64,000 nucleotides of DNA from the NCBI RefSeq assembly GCF_004795015.1, contig NZ_SSBI01000028.1, positions 38,754-102,753 on the forward strand, given 5' to 3'. The notes beneath the pieces were generated by a model, which saw nothing but the letters and a program-made list of their open reading frames with translations, was not told the DNA's origin and ran no database searches. How positions within the stretch are numbered: position 1 is the stretch's first letter; every line of letters starts with the position of its first letter. Below, in pieces: positions 33,352 through 41,632 of this stretch. The stretch comes from Streptomyces sp. A1277. Its GTDB lineage: Bacteria > Actinomycetota > Actinomycetes > Streptomycetales > Streptomycetaceae. A program made the translations under genes and the position numbers.

Positions 33352-33567
33352 GGGGCCTGTCGTCGCATTCCCGTCGTTCGCCCGGAGGGCGGGCCGCGCG
33401 GCGTCAGGTGCTTCCCCGAGTTCTCGGCTTCGCTCGAACAGGGGAGACCCCACTCCTCGGCGTGCCGGGCCCAGACCCTCGTACTGGACGTACTTGGGTC
33501 CGGGCCCGGCGCGGCGAGAGTGCGTGCATGGCGTCGCACGGCAGACGGGAATGTGACGACAGGCCCT
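33352..33567. repeat. MITE-like inverted-repeat element, 216 bp
   Basis: The ends are inverted repeats matching at 22 of 24 bases: the left starts GGGGCCTGTCGTCGCATTCC and the right ends GAATGTGACGACAGGCCCT. Inside is a second palindrome around 33466-33512 (CGGGCCC ... GGGCCCG). It has no gene of its own. The right end is 3 bases from the stop codon of the aldehyde dehydrogenase gene. A short relative lies at 41569-41632. No target duplication is obvious. Confidence 0.65.
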
Positions 33568-33570
33568 GGG

Positions 33571-35028
33571 TCAGAAGGGGAAGCGCGAGCGGCCGTACTG
33601 CACGGAGATCCACTTCTGGGTGGTGAATGCCTCCAGCATCGAGTCGCCGTTGAGCCGCCCGAGCCCGGAGTTCTTCTCGCCGCCGAAGGGGACGACGGGC
33701 TCGTCGTGGACCGTGCCGTCGTTGATGTGGATCATGCCGGTGCGGATGCGCTGTCCTACGCGGACGCCGCGCTCGATGTCGGAGGTGTGGACGGCGCCGC
33801 TCAGGCCGTACGGGGTGTCGTTGGCGATCCGGACCGCCTCGTCCTCGCCGTCGAACGGCACGAGCAGGGCGACGGGGCCGAAGATCTCCTGCGAGAGCAC
33901 CGGGGAGTCCGCCGGGAGCCCGGTCAGGACGGAGGGGCTGACGAGGTTGCCCTCGGCCCGGCCGTGCAGCAGTGCGGTGGCGCCCGCCTCGACGGTGCGG
34001 TCCACGAGGGTGCTGATCGCCTCGGCCTGGGTGGCGTTGATGAGCGGGCCGATCTGGGTCGCCGGGTCGGCGGGGTCGCCGACGGTCAGCGAGGCGACCT
34101 TGGCGACGAACTTCTCGGTGAACTCCTGCTCCACCGACCGGTCGACCAGGATGCGGTTGGCGGCCATGCAGACCTGGCCCTGGTGCACGTAGCGGCTGAA
34201 GACCGCCGCGTCGACGGCGTAGTCCACATCGGCGTCGTCCAGCACGATGAGCGCGCTGTTCCCGCCGAGTTCGAGCACGGAGCGCTTGAGGTGCGCGGCG
34301 CAGACGGTCGCGACGTGCCGGCCGACCTTGTCGGAGCCGGTGAACGAGATGACCTGCGGCACGGGGTGCTCCAGCAGGGCGTCACCGATCTCCGCGATGT
34401 CGGTGACGACGACGTTGAGCAGCCCGGCCGGGAGCCCGGCGTCCTCGAACACCTTGGCCACCAGGGTTCCACCGCAGACGGGCGTGTTCTGGTGCGGCTT
34501 GAGGACCACGGCGTTGCCGAGCGCCAGGGCCGGCGCGACCGACTTCAGCGACAGCAGGAAGGGGAAGTTGAAGGGGCTGATGACGCCGACCACGCCCACC
34601 GGGACCCGGTAGACGCGGTTCTCCTTGCCCTCGGTCGGCGAGGGCAGGATCTGTCCGGTGGACCGCAGCGCCAGCCGGGCGGCCTCGCGCAGGAACTCCT
34701 TGGCCAGGTGCAGCTCGAAGGCCGCCTTCAGCCGGGTGCCGCCGAGCTCGGCGACGATCGCGTCCCCGATCTCGTCCTCGCGCTCCTCGACGATCCTGAG
34801 CGCCTTCTCCAGCACGGTCCGCCGGGCGTACGGGTTGGTGTCGGCCCACGCCTGCTGGGCGTTCTCGGCCGCGCGGTATGCCTGGTCCACCTCGTCCGCC
34901 GTGGCGACCGTGACGGCGGCGAGCTTCGTCCCGTCGAAGGGGTTGAAGTCGACGATGTCCCAGGAGCCCTTGCCCGGCCTCCACTCTCCGTCGATGTACT
35001 GATGGGCCAGGTCGGTGAAGAAGGACAT
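33571..35028 (-). CDS. NAD(P)+-dependent aldehyde dehydrogenase (benzaldehyde/vanillin dehydrogenase-like)
   Basis: A 485-residue enzyme of normal family length. The catalytic set is visible: Asn154 in SPFNFPFLLS, Glu253 in VLELGGNSALIVL and Cys287 in HQGQVCMAANR. The cofactor region has GNAVVLKPHQ and ISFTGSDKVGRHVA. It oxidises an aldehyde to the acid. The N-terminus HQYIDGEWRPGKG and general pattern resemble benzaldehyde/vanillin-type dehydrogenases more than glutarate semialdehyde dehydrogenase. It lies upstream of the Lrp and dav genes on the same strand, separated by the 216-bp repeat, so a link to lysine breakdown is possible only. Confidence 0.9.
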   Translation of the reverse strand: MSFFTDLAHQYIDGEWRPGKGSWDIVDFNPFDGTKLAAVTVATADEVDQAYRAAENAQQAWADTNPYARRTVLEKALRIVEEREDEIGDAIVAELGGTRLKAAFELHLAKEFLREAARLALRSTGQILPSPTEGKENRVYRVPVGVVGVISPFNFPFLLSLKSVAPALALGNAVVLKPHQNTPVCGGTLVAKVFEDAGLPAGLLNVVVTDIAEIGDALLEHPVPQVISFTGSDKVGRHVATVCAAHLKRSVLELGGNSALIVLDDADVDYAVDAAVFSRYVHQGQVCMAANRILVDRSVEQEFTEKFVAKVASLTVGDPADPATQIGPLINATQAEAISTLVDRTVEAGATALLHGRAEGNLVSPSVLTGLPADSPVLSQEIFGPVALLVPFDGEDEAVRIANDTPYGLSGAVHTSDIERGVRVGQRIRTGMIHINDGTVHDEPVVPFGGEKNSGLGRLNGDSMLEAFTTQKWISVQYGRSRFPF

Positions 35029-35223
35029 GAGATCCCTTGCAGCAGAGAGGCGGTCAGCTGACGGAGATTCATACTACTTATCGACGGAGTGAGTTGACGG
35101 TCATTCCAGGCCGCTCCGGGCGCGGTATCCGGCCAACTCACCACCCCCACGCGCCCCCGGGTACGCCGGTGCCCCTCCCGGCGCGAACGGCCGGAGGGGG
35201 CACGGTGGCAGCGAGGCCGCGGA

Positions 35224-36690
35224 TCAGCTCCAGCTGGCGTGCAGCGGCTTGCCCTCCGCGTATCCGGCGGCGCTCTGCACCCCGACGACCGCCTTCTCGG
35301 CGAACTCCGCGAGGGAGGCCGCACCGGCGTACGTGCAGGAGGAGCGGACGCCCGCGATGATCGAGTCGATCAAGTCCTCGACGCCGGGGCGCGCCGGGTC
35401 CAGGAACATCCGCGAGGTGGAGATGCCCTCCTCGAACAGCGCCTTGCGGGCGCGGTCGTACGCCGACTCGTCGGAGGTGCGGTTCTTCACGGCGCGCGCG
35501 GAGGCCATGCCGAAGGACTCCTTGTAGGAGCGCCCGTCGGCGGTCTGCTGGAGGTCGCCCGGGGACTCGTACGTGCCGGCGAACCAGGAGCCGATCATCA
35601 CGTTGGACGCGCCGGCCGCGAGCGCCATGGCGACGTCGCGGGGGTGGCGGACCCCGCCGTCCGCCCAGACGTGCTTGCCGTACTTCTTCGCCTCGGCCGC
35701 GCACTCCAGCACGGCGGAGAACTGGGGCCTGCCCACGCCGGTCATCATCCGGGTGGTGCACATGGCGCCCGGTCCGACGCCGACCTTGATGATGTCGGCG
35801 CCGGCCTCGATGAGGTCGCGCACGCCCTCGGCGGCGACGATGTTGCCCGCGACGATCGGCACCTGCGGGTCCAGCGCCCGGACCGCGCGGACCGCGCTGA
35901 TCATGGACTCCTGGTGGCCGTGGGCGGTGTCCACGACCAGGGTGTCGACGCCCGCGTCCAGGAGCTGCTTGGCCTTGCCCGCCACGTCGCCGTTGATGCC
36001 GACGGCGGCGGCGATCCGCAGCTTGCCGGCCGCGTCGGTGGCCGGGGTGTAGAGCGTGGCGCGCAGGGCGGCCTTGCGGGTGAGGATGCCGGCGAGCCGG
36101 CCCTCCGCGTCGACCGCGGGGGCGAGCTTGCGGTTGGCGCCGTCGAGCTTGTTGAAGGCGTCGCGCGGGTCGATGTCCGCGTCCAGCAGGACCAGGTCCT
36201 TGGACATGACCTCGGAGAGCTGGGTGAAGCGGTCCACGCCGGACAGGTCGTGGTCGGTGACCACGCCGACCGGCCGCCGCTCGTCGTCCACGACGACGCC
36301 CGCGCCGTGCGCGCGCTTGTGCAGCAGGGACAGGGCGTCGGCGACCGTCTGGACCGGGGCCAGCTCGATGGGCGTGTCGAGCACCAGGTGGCGCGTCTTC
36401 ACCCAGGAGACGACCTCGGTGACGACCTCGATCGGGATGTCCTGCGGGATGACGACGATCCCGCCGCGACGGGCGACCGTCTCGGCCATCCGGCGGCCCG
36501 CGATGGCGGTCATGTTCGCGACGACGAGCGGGATGGTGGTGCCGCTGCCGTCGGGCGAGGACAGGTCCACGCCCTGGCGCGATCCGACCGCCGACCGGCC
36601 CGGGACCATGAAGACGTCGTCGTACGTGAGGTCGTACGGGACCGAGGGGGACTCCGTGTAGCGACCGGTGCCGGGCTCAAGAAAACGCAT
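35224..36690 (-). CDS. guaB1: GuaB1-family IMP dehydrogenase-related protein (probable GMP reductase)
   Basis: A 488-residue TIM-barrel enzyme. The barrel start YDLTYDDVFMVPGRSAVGSR is interrupted by a CBS pair (about 112-215). The catalytic loop GVGPGAMCTTRMMTGVGRP has Cys311. It differs from true IMP dehydrogenase in its flap. The mycobacterial GuaB1 of this type has been shown to be a GMP reductase controlled through its CBS domains; this is family knowledge, not visible here. An alternative start nine bases upstream (ATG at 36699) is equally possible. The gene is monocistronic. Confidence 0.88.
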   Translation of the reverse strand: MRFLEPGTGRYTESPSVPYDLTYDDVFMVPGRSAVGSRQGVDLSSPDGSGTTIPLVVANMTAIAGRRMAETVARRGGIVVIPQDIPIEVVTEVVSWVKTRHLVLDTPIELAPVQTVADALSLLHKRAHGAGVVVDDERRPVGVVTDHDLSGVDRFTQLSEVMSKDLVLLDADIDPRDAFNKLDGANRKLAPAVDAEGRLAGILTRKAALRATLYTPATDAAGKLRIAAAVGINGDVAGKAKQLLDAGVDTLVVDTAHGHQESMISAVRAVRALDPQVPIVAGNIVAAEGVRDLIEAGADIIKVGVGPGAMCTTRMMTGVGRPQFSAVLECAAEAKKYGKHVWADGGVRHPRDVAMALAAGASNVMIGSWFAGTYESPGDLQQTADGRSYKESFGMASARAVKNRTSDESAYDRARKALFEEGISTSRMFLDPARPGVEDLIDSIIAGVRSSCTYAGAASLAEFAEKAVVGVQSAAGYAEGKPLHASWS

Positions 36691-36699
36691 AACACTCAT

Positions 36700-36996
36700 T
36701 TTTTCATACGAAATGGCGCAGGTCGCTTCCACGAAGACACAGCAAATGACTCCCGCTCTCGTATGTTCCTCCGAGGAACGGTCGCGGGAGTCCCGGGCAA
36801 GTGGAACCTGCCTTACCCACAGACCTTACCCGGACAGCTTTCAACCATTCCCGATCATCTGCCCTGGACCTGGTGACAGGGGGTCAGGTAGCTTCAAACC
36901 CGCAGGTCCCGTGGGTCACCACTGCGCCCCGGATGAACGGACGGAACATGCTCAACTTCCGTCACCCGTACGACCGGAGAGGATCAAGACCCGCCC
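36700..36996. other. Intergenic gap between guaB1 and the terpene synthase
   Basis: About 297 bases without a supported gene. It must hold the divergent promoters of both neighbours. A GGAAC-type ECF-like -35 near 36807 is followed by TTACCC at a plausible distance, but this is too weak to call. No inverted repeat of note is seen. Confidence 0.4.
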
Positions 36997-38019
36997 GTGG
37001 AGAACGAACTGCCGGACATATACTGCCCGTTCCCCCAGCGGACGAACCCGCACGTCCCTCACGTACGCGCTCACCTCGACACCTGGATCCGCAAAACCGG
37101 TCTGGTGCACCGGGATTCGGCCAGGGAGCGCTTCGAGCAAGCGGACTTCGGTGCGTTCGTCGGGATGGTGTACCCGACCGCCGACAGCGAGAACCTGGAC
37201 CTCGTCGCCGACTGGTTCGTCTGGCTCTTCCTCGTGGACGACCAGCTCGACGACGGCCACCTCGGCCGCAGCCCCGAGCGGGTACGGGACGTGGTCGCCC
37301 TGATGCAGGCCGTGGTCGAGGGCACCCGTACGGGCGTCCTGGAGAACGAGGAGCTGCCCGCCGCCGTGGTCGCCCTCATCGACCTGTGGCAACGTACGAC
37401 CCCGACCGCCGCGGTGCACTGGCGGCGCCGCTTCGCCTGGCACCTGATCACCTACCTCACCACGGCCACCACCTGGGAGGCCGGGAACCGCGCGGCGGAC
37501 GTGGTGCCGTCGGAGGCGCTGTACATCGAGAAGCGCCGCCACACCGGCGCGATCCACGTCTGCATGGACCTGATTGAGATCGTCGCCGGCATCGAGGCGC
37601 CCCAGTCGATCCACAACGACCCCCGGTTCATCACCGCGCTGGAGACCTCGTGCAACGTCGTGTGCTGGGCCAACGACGTCTACTCCTACGAGAAGGAGCA
37701 GGTGCTCGGCGAGATCCACAACCTCGTCCACCTGGTCCGCCACCACCGCGGCTACGGCAAGCAGGAGGCCCTGGAGCACGTCTGCGCGGAGATCGCCAGG
37801 GAGACGGAGCGCTTCTTGACGGCGGAGGCCGAACTACTGGCCGCCTATCCGCAGCTCGCCCCGATGCTGGAGCCGTATCTCGACGGCATGCGCAGCTGGA
37901 TGCGCGGGAACCTCGACTGGTCCCGCCAGACGCCCCGCTACAACCCGGCCGACGTCAGCCAGTACGAGGAGCCGGAGCAGTATCTGGAGGCCACGGTCCT
38001 GGGCTTAGCGCAGGACTGA
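36997..38019 (+). CDS. Class I terpene synthase (probable sesquiterpene cyclase)
   Basis: A 340-residue enzyme of the bacterial sesquiterpene synthase size. The metal-binding Asp-rich motif is VDDQLDD (Asp81, Asp82, Asp85) and the NSE triad is NDVYSYEKE (Asn226, Ser230, Glu234). RY-like residues near the C-terminus (RQTPRYNP) are also in place. It should ionise farnesyl diphosphate and cyclise it. The GTG at 36997 is the first start after an in-frame TGA at 36934. By remembered map position it may correspond to the (+)-epicubenol synthase of S. griseus, but the product cannot be read from sequence. No P450 or prenyltransferase gene is adjacent. Confidence 0.92.
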   Translation: MENELPDIYCPFPQRTNPHVPHVRAHLDTWIRKTGLVHRDSARERFEQADFGAFVGMVYPTADSENLDLVADWFVWLFLVDDQLDDGHLGRSPERVRDVVALMQAVVEGTRTGVLENEELPAAVVALIDLWQRTTPTAAVHWRRRFAWHLITYLTTATTWEAGNRAADVVPSEALYIEKRRHTGAIHVCMDLIEIVAGIEAPQSIHNDPRFITALETSCNVVCWANDVYSYEKEQVLGEIHNLVHLVRHHRGYGKQEALEHVCAEIARETERFLTAEAELLAAYPQLAPMLEPYLDGMRSWMRGNLDWSRQTPRYNPADVSQYEEPEQYLEATVLGLAQD

Positions 38020-38032
38020 GCTCTCAACCACA

Positions 38033-38073
38033 CGCCGAGGGGCGGGCGGCCCGTGGCCGCCCGCCCCTCGGCG
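38033..38073. terminator. Bidirectional terminator, 18-bp perfect stem
   Basis: The left arm CGCCGAGGGGCGGGCGGC (38033-38050) is fully complementary to 38056-38073, with a 5-base loop. It lies between the ends of the terpene synthase and the convergent SorC-type regulator gene. Confidence 0.85.
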
Positions 38074-38085
38074 TCGTCCTGTGCT

Positions 38086-39135
38086 TCAGTCGCCGTCCGG
38101 GTCGGCCCGCTCCAGGGCCGGCCGGCGCGGGGCGGCGGACTCCGTCAGCAGGTAGTCGGCCGCCGCCGTGTCCGTGACGAGGCTGGTGACCAGGCCGGAC
38201 CGCAGGACCGCGCCGATCGCGGCGGCCTTGCGCTGGCCGCCCGCGATGGCCACCACCTCGGGGATGCGGCGCAGCCGGTCCGCCTCGACGGTGATGCACC
38301 GCTCACCGAGGTCGCGGCCGACCCGCCGGCCGTCCGCGTCGAAGAGGTGGGCCGACATCTCGGCGGCGACACCGAGCGAGGCGTAGTGCTCGCGCTCCTC
38401 GTCGGAGAGCATGTCGTGGACGGTCGAGATGCCCGGCTCCCAGGAGCCGATGGAGACGGCGGCGACGGTCACCTTGTCGAAGTACTCGAAGGCGCGGGCG
38501 ATCCCCGTCTGGTGGCGCAGCGCGGCGGCCGTGGCCGGGTCGGGCAGCAGCATCGGCGCGTAGATCGGGTGGGCCTCTCCGCCGGAGACCTGGGCGGCCC
38601 GCCGCACGGCCTCCACCGAACCGCGCTCGGCGGTGCCCGCGTCGTACACCCCGGTGAGCTGCACCACCGTGCACGGCGGCAGCCGGTCGAGGGCGGCCGC
38701 CATGTGGATGGTGGAGCGGCCCCAGGCGAGCCCGAGCACATCGCCCTCGTTCACCAGTTCGCCGAGCAGGTCGGCCGCGACCTCGCCCAGGTTCTCCGGG
38801 TCCGCCGCGTCGTCCTGCTCCTCGGCCGGGGACTCGACCACGACCGCGTGGCGCAGCCCGTAGCGGGCGCGGAGCGCGTCGGAGCGCTCGGCGTCCAGCT
38901 CCGCCGGGACGCGGATCTCGATCCGTACCAGGTCACGCTCCAGTGCCGTCTCCAGGACCCGGGCCACCTTGAAGCGGCTGACGCCGAACTCCTCGGCGAT
39001 CTGGATCTTGGACTTGCCCTCGAGGTAGAAGCGGCGGGCCATGGCCGCCGCCTGCACCAGCTCCGCGGGCCCCATCCGCAGGGCGGACCGGCCCGCCGAC
39101 ATTGCAGACACCGCGTTCTCCTCACTGCTGTTCAC
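38086..39135 (-). CDS. SorC/DeoR-type sugar-binding transcriptional regulator
   Basis: A 349-residue regulator. The N-terminal helix-turn-helix (about 27-75) has AAAMARRFYLEGKSKIQIAE and GVSRFKVARVLETAL. The SorC effector domain (about 85-325) has LGLAWGRSTIHMAAAL and VVAIAGGQRKAAAIGAVLRS, where a phosphosugar binds in relatives. The effector here is unknown. The next gene downstream on the other side is rpe on the same strand but 118 bases upstream of this start, so phosphopentose metabolism is a possible but unproven connection. The C-terminus is charged and disordered. Confidence 0.9.
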   Translation of the reverse strand: MNSSEENAVSAMSAGRSALRMGPAELVQAAAMARRFYLEGKSKIQIAEEFGVSRFKVARVLETALERDLVRIEIRVPAELDAERSDALRARYGLRHAVVVESPAEEQDDAADPENLGEVAADLLGELVNEGDVLGLAWGRSTIHMAAALDRLPPCTVVQLTGVYDAGTAERGSVEAVRRAAQVSGGEAHPIYAPMLLPDPATAAALRHQTGIARAFEYFDKVTVAAVSIGSWEPGISTVHDMLSDEEREHYASLGVAAEMSAHLFDADGRRVGRDLGERCITVEADRLRRIPEVVAIAGGQRKAAAIGAVLRSGLVTSLVTDTAAADYLLTESAAPRRPALERADPDGD

Positions 39136-39253
39136 GCTCTTGATACGCCGTTCATCCTGTCAGATGCGGCGATCCCTGACCGGTCCCGTCGGACCCCGTT
39201 CATCTGCCCTTGGCCGGGGCGACCCGCGCTCGCGGGCCCGCAGCGCCACGGCC

Positions 39254-39937
39254 TCAGTGGGCGCACGCCCAGCCGGCCGACCCGATGGCCCCGTCCGCCT
39301 TGGCACGCAGGGCCCGCACCGCCGCGGCCGGGTCCTCGGCGCCGTACACGGCGGAACCGGCGACGAAGACGTCGGCGCCCGCCTCGGCGCACCGCTCGAT
39401 GGTGGACTCGGAGACCCCGCCGTCGACCTGGACCCACAGGTCGAGGCCGTGCTTGGAGATCAGCTCACGGGTGCGGCGGATCTTCGGCAGCATGATGTCC
39501 AGGAACGCCTGGCCGCCGAAGCCCGGCTCCACCGTCATGATCAGCAGCATGTCGAGCTCGGGGAGCAGGTCCTCGTACGGCTCGATGGGCGTCGCCGGCT
39601 TGAGCGCCATGGACGCGCGGGCGCCCTTGGCGCGGATCTCGCGCGCCAGCCGTACGGGCGCGGCGGCGGCCTCCGCGTGGAAGGTGACCGAACCGGCGCC
39701 CGCCTCCACGTACTGCGGGGCCCAGCGGTCCGCGTCCTCGATCATCAGATGGCAGTCCAGCGGCGTGTCCGTGGCCCGGCTGAGGGATTCCACGATCGGG
39801 ACCCCGAGGGTCAGATTGGGCACGAAGTGGTTGTCCATGACATCGACATGGAGCCAGTCGGCACCTTCGACTGCCTTCGCCTCCTCGGCGAGGCGCGCGA
39901 AGTCGGCGGAGAGAATACTGGGGTTGATCTGGGCCAT
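39254..39937 (-). CDS. rpe: Ribulose-phosphate 3-epimerase
   Basis: A 227-residue TIM-barrel enzyme interconverting ribulose 5-phosphate and xylulose 5-phosphate. The start AQINPSILSADFARLAEEAK, the metal and catalytic segment HVDVMDNHFVPNLTLG, MTVEPGFGGQAFLD and VQVDGGVSE are all typical. It lies 122 bases downstream of rsmB on the same strand, in the order fmt-rsmB-rpe common in actinobacteria. Its product feeds the pentose phosphate pathway and, indirectly, the ribulose 5-phosphate needed by the RibBA enzyme at 18103. Confidence 0.96.
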   Translation of the reverse strand: MAQINPSILSADFARLAEEAKAVEGADWLHVDVMDNHFVPNLTLGVPIVESLSRATDTPLDCHLMIEDADRWAPQYVEAGAGSVTFHAEAAAAPVRLAREIRAKGARASMALKPATPIEPYEDLLPELDMLLIMTVEPGFGGQAFLDIMLPKIRRTRELISKHGLDLWVQVDGGVSESTIERCAEAGADVFVAGSAVYGAEDPAAAVRALRAKADGAIGSAGWACAH

Positions 39938-40059
39938 GGGCCAAGCCTGCCATGTTCTGCGTCACTTCCCCGCCTCGGTGCGCCCCAAAGCCTCACGGGA
40001 TCATTACGGTTCGCGCATTCCCGGCGTTTTCGCCCCCGGGCCGGGGGCGAACGGGCCGA

Positions 40060-41493
40060 TCAGGCGGTACGCCGCAGCAGCGCCAGGTACATCGCGTCCG
40101 TGCCGTGCAGGTGCGGCCAGAGCTGGACGTCGGGGCCGTCCCCCAGCGCGGGCACGCCCGGCATCAGCGGGCGGGCGTCCACCCACTCGGCCTCGACGGG
40201 CGCCCCGCCGCGCCCCTTGAGCACGTCCTCGACCACCACCCGGGTCTCCGCGAGGTGCGGCGAGCAGGTCGCGTATCCGACGACTCCGCCGACCCGTACG
40301 GCCTTCAGCGCCTCGCGCAGCAGACCGCGCTGGAGGGGTGCGAAGCTCTCCAGGTCCTCCTTGCGGCGGCGCCAGCGGGCCTCCGGGCGGCGGCGCAGCG
40401 CACCGAGCCCCGAGCACGGGACGTCCATGAGGATGCGGTCGAAGCTGCCGGGCCGCCACGGCGGGCGGGTGCCGTCGGCGGTGACGACCTGGTAGGGGCC
40501 GGGGTTGCCGGCCAGGGCGCGTTCCACCAGGCGGGCCCGGTGCGGCTGCTTCTCGGCGGCCAGCAGGGCGGCGCCGCGTCCGGCGGCGAGGGCGGCGAGC
40601 AGGGCGGCCTTTCCGCCGGGGCCCGCGCAGCCGTCGAGCCAGCGGGTGTCGCCGCCCTCCAGCGGGGCGTTGGCGAGGGCGGCGGCGACGAGCTGGCTGC
40701 CCTCGTCCTGGACGCCGGCCCGGCCCTCGCTCACGGCGGCCAGGGCGCCGGGCTCGCCGCCCTCGGCCATCCGCACGGCGTAGGGCGACCAGCGGCCCGG
40801 GAGGGCGTTCTCCTCGCCGAGCGCTTCGACGAGTTCGCCGGTGGTGGAGCGGCCGGGGCGGGCGACGAGCGTGACCTCGGGCCGCTCGTTGTCCGCTTCG
40901 AGCAGGTCCTCGATGCCGGCCCGGCCGCCGCCGAGCGCGTCCCAGAGGGCCGAGACGATCCAGCGGGGGTGCGAGTGGACGACGGCGAGGTGGTCCTCGG
41001 CGTCCTCCTCGTAGGAGGGGGCGACCCGTTCCACCCAGCCGTCGAGGTCGTCGGCCGACACCTTGCGCAGCACGGCGTTGACGAATTTGGCGCGCCCCTC
41101 CCCCAGCACCACCCGGGCCAGCTCCACGCTCGCGGAGACCGCGGCGTGGGTCGGGATGCGGGTGCCGAGCAGCTGGTGCACGCCCATGTTCAGCACGTCC
41201 AGGACGGGCGGATCGACCTCGCGCAGCGGGCGGTCGATGCAGGCGGCGACGATCGCGTCGTACGTGCCCTGGCGGCGCAGCGTCCCGTAGACCAGCTCGG
41301 TCGCAAGGGCCGCGTCGCGGTGGTCGAAGTCGCCCTTGGCCCGGGCCTTCTTCAGCAGCGGGGGCAGGACGAGGTTCGCGTACGCGTCGCGCTCGTCGAC
41401 GGCCCGCAGGGCCTCGAAGGCGAGGAAGCGGACCGGGTCCTTCTTGGGGCGGCGATGCGGCTTGGCGGGACGGCGACGCGGCTGGTCGTTCAC
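40060..41493 (-). CDS. rsmB: 16S rRNA m5C967 methyltransferase RsmB
   Basis: A 477-residue methyltransferase. The N-terminal NusB-like RNA-binding domain (about 20-165, FLAFEALRAVDERDAYANLV) is followed by a Rossmann methyltransferase with SAM motif LDGCAGPGGKAALLAALA, motif IV DVPCSGLGALRRRPEARW and the catalytic Cys in YATCSPHLAETR. It methylates a cytosine in helix 31 of 16S rRNA. The GTG at 41493 has GGAG about eight bases before it, and the frame upstream is not conserved. It is separated from fmt by a small repeat element in the 137-base gap. Confidence 0.94.
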   Translation of the reverse strand: MNDQPRRRPAKPHRRPKKDPVRFLAFEALRAVDERDAYANLVLPPLLKKARAKGDFDHRDAALATELVYGTLRRQGTYDAIVAACIDRPLREVDPPVLDVLNMGVHQLLGTRIPTHAAVSASVELARVVLGEGRAKFVNAVLRKVSADDLDGWVERVAPSYEEDAEDHLAVVHSHPRWIVSALWDALGGGRAGIEDLLEADNERPEVTLVARPGRSTTGELVEALGEENALPGRWSPYAVRMAEGGEPGALAAVSEGRAGVQDEGSQLVAAALANAPLEGGDTRWLDGCAGPGGKAALLAALAAGRGAALLAAEKQPHRARLVERALAGNPGPYQVVTADGTRPPWRPGSFDRILMDVPCSGLGALRRRPEARWRRRKEDLESFAPLQRGLLREALKAVRVGGVVGYATCSPHLAETRVVVEDVLKGRGGAPVEAEWVDARPLMPGVPALGDGPDVQLWPHLHGTDAMYLALLRRTA

Positions 41494-41568
41494 GTGAAAG
41501 GTGCTCCGCTGGGGGTGAGAGGACGAACCCTCCCAGCCTACGTCCCCGCCCCGGCCCGCCCGTCCGCC

Positions 41569-41632
41569 AGGCCCTGTCGTCAAGCTCCCGTCTGCCGTGC
41601 GGGCGAACGACGGGAAGGCGACGGCAGGCCCT
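41569..41632. repeat. Short MITE-like inverted repeat abutting the fmt stop codon
   Basis: AGGCCCTGTCGTC at the left end is an inverted match (11 of 13) to GACGGCAGGCCCT at the right. Inner arms CTCCCGTC and GACGGGAAG also pair. The ends are of the same family as the 216-bp repeat at 33352-33567. The right end overlaps the first base pair of the fmt stop codon. Confidence 0.6.

Noticed and set aside
36997..41493. A terpene or other secondary-metabolite cluster around the cyclase
   Set aside because: The adjacent genes (guaB1, SorC regulator, rpe, rsmB) are housekeeping or regulatory. There is no prenyltransferase, P450, methyltransferase or exporter.
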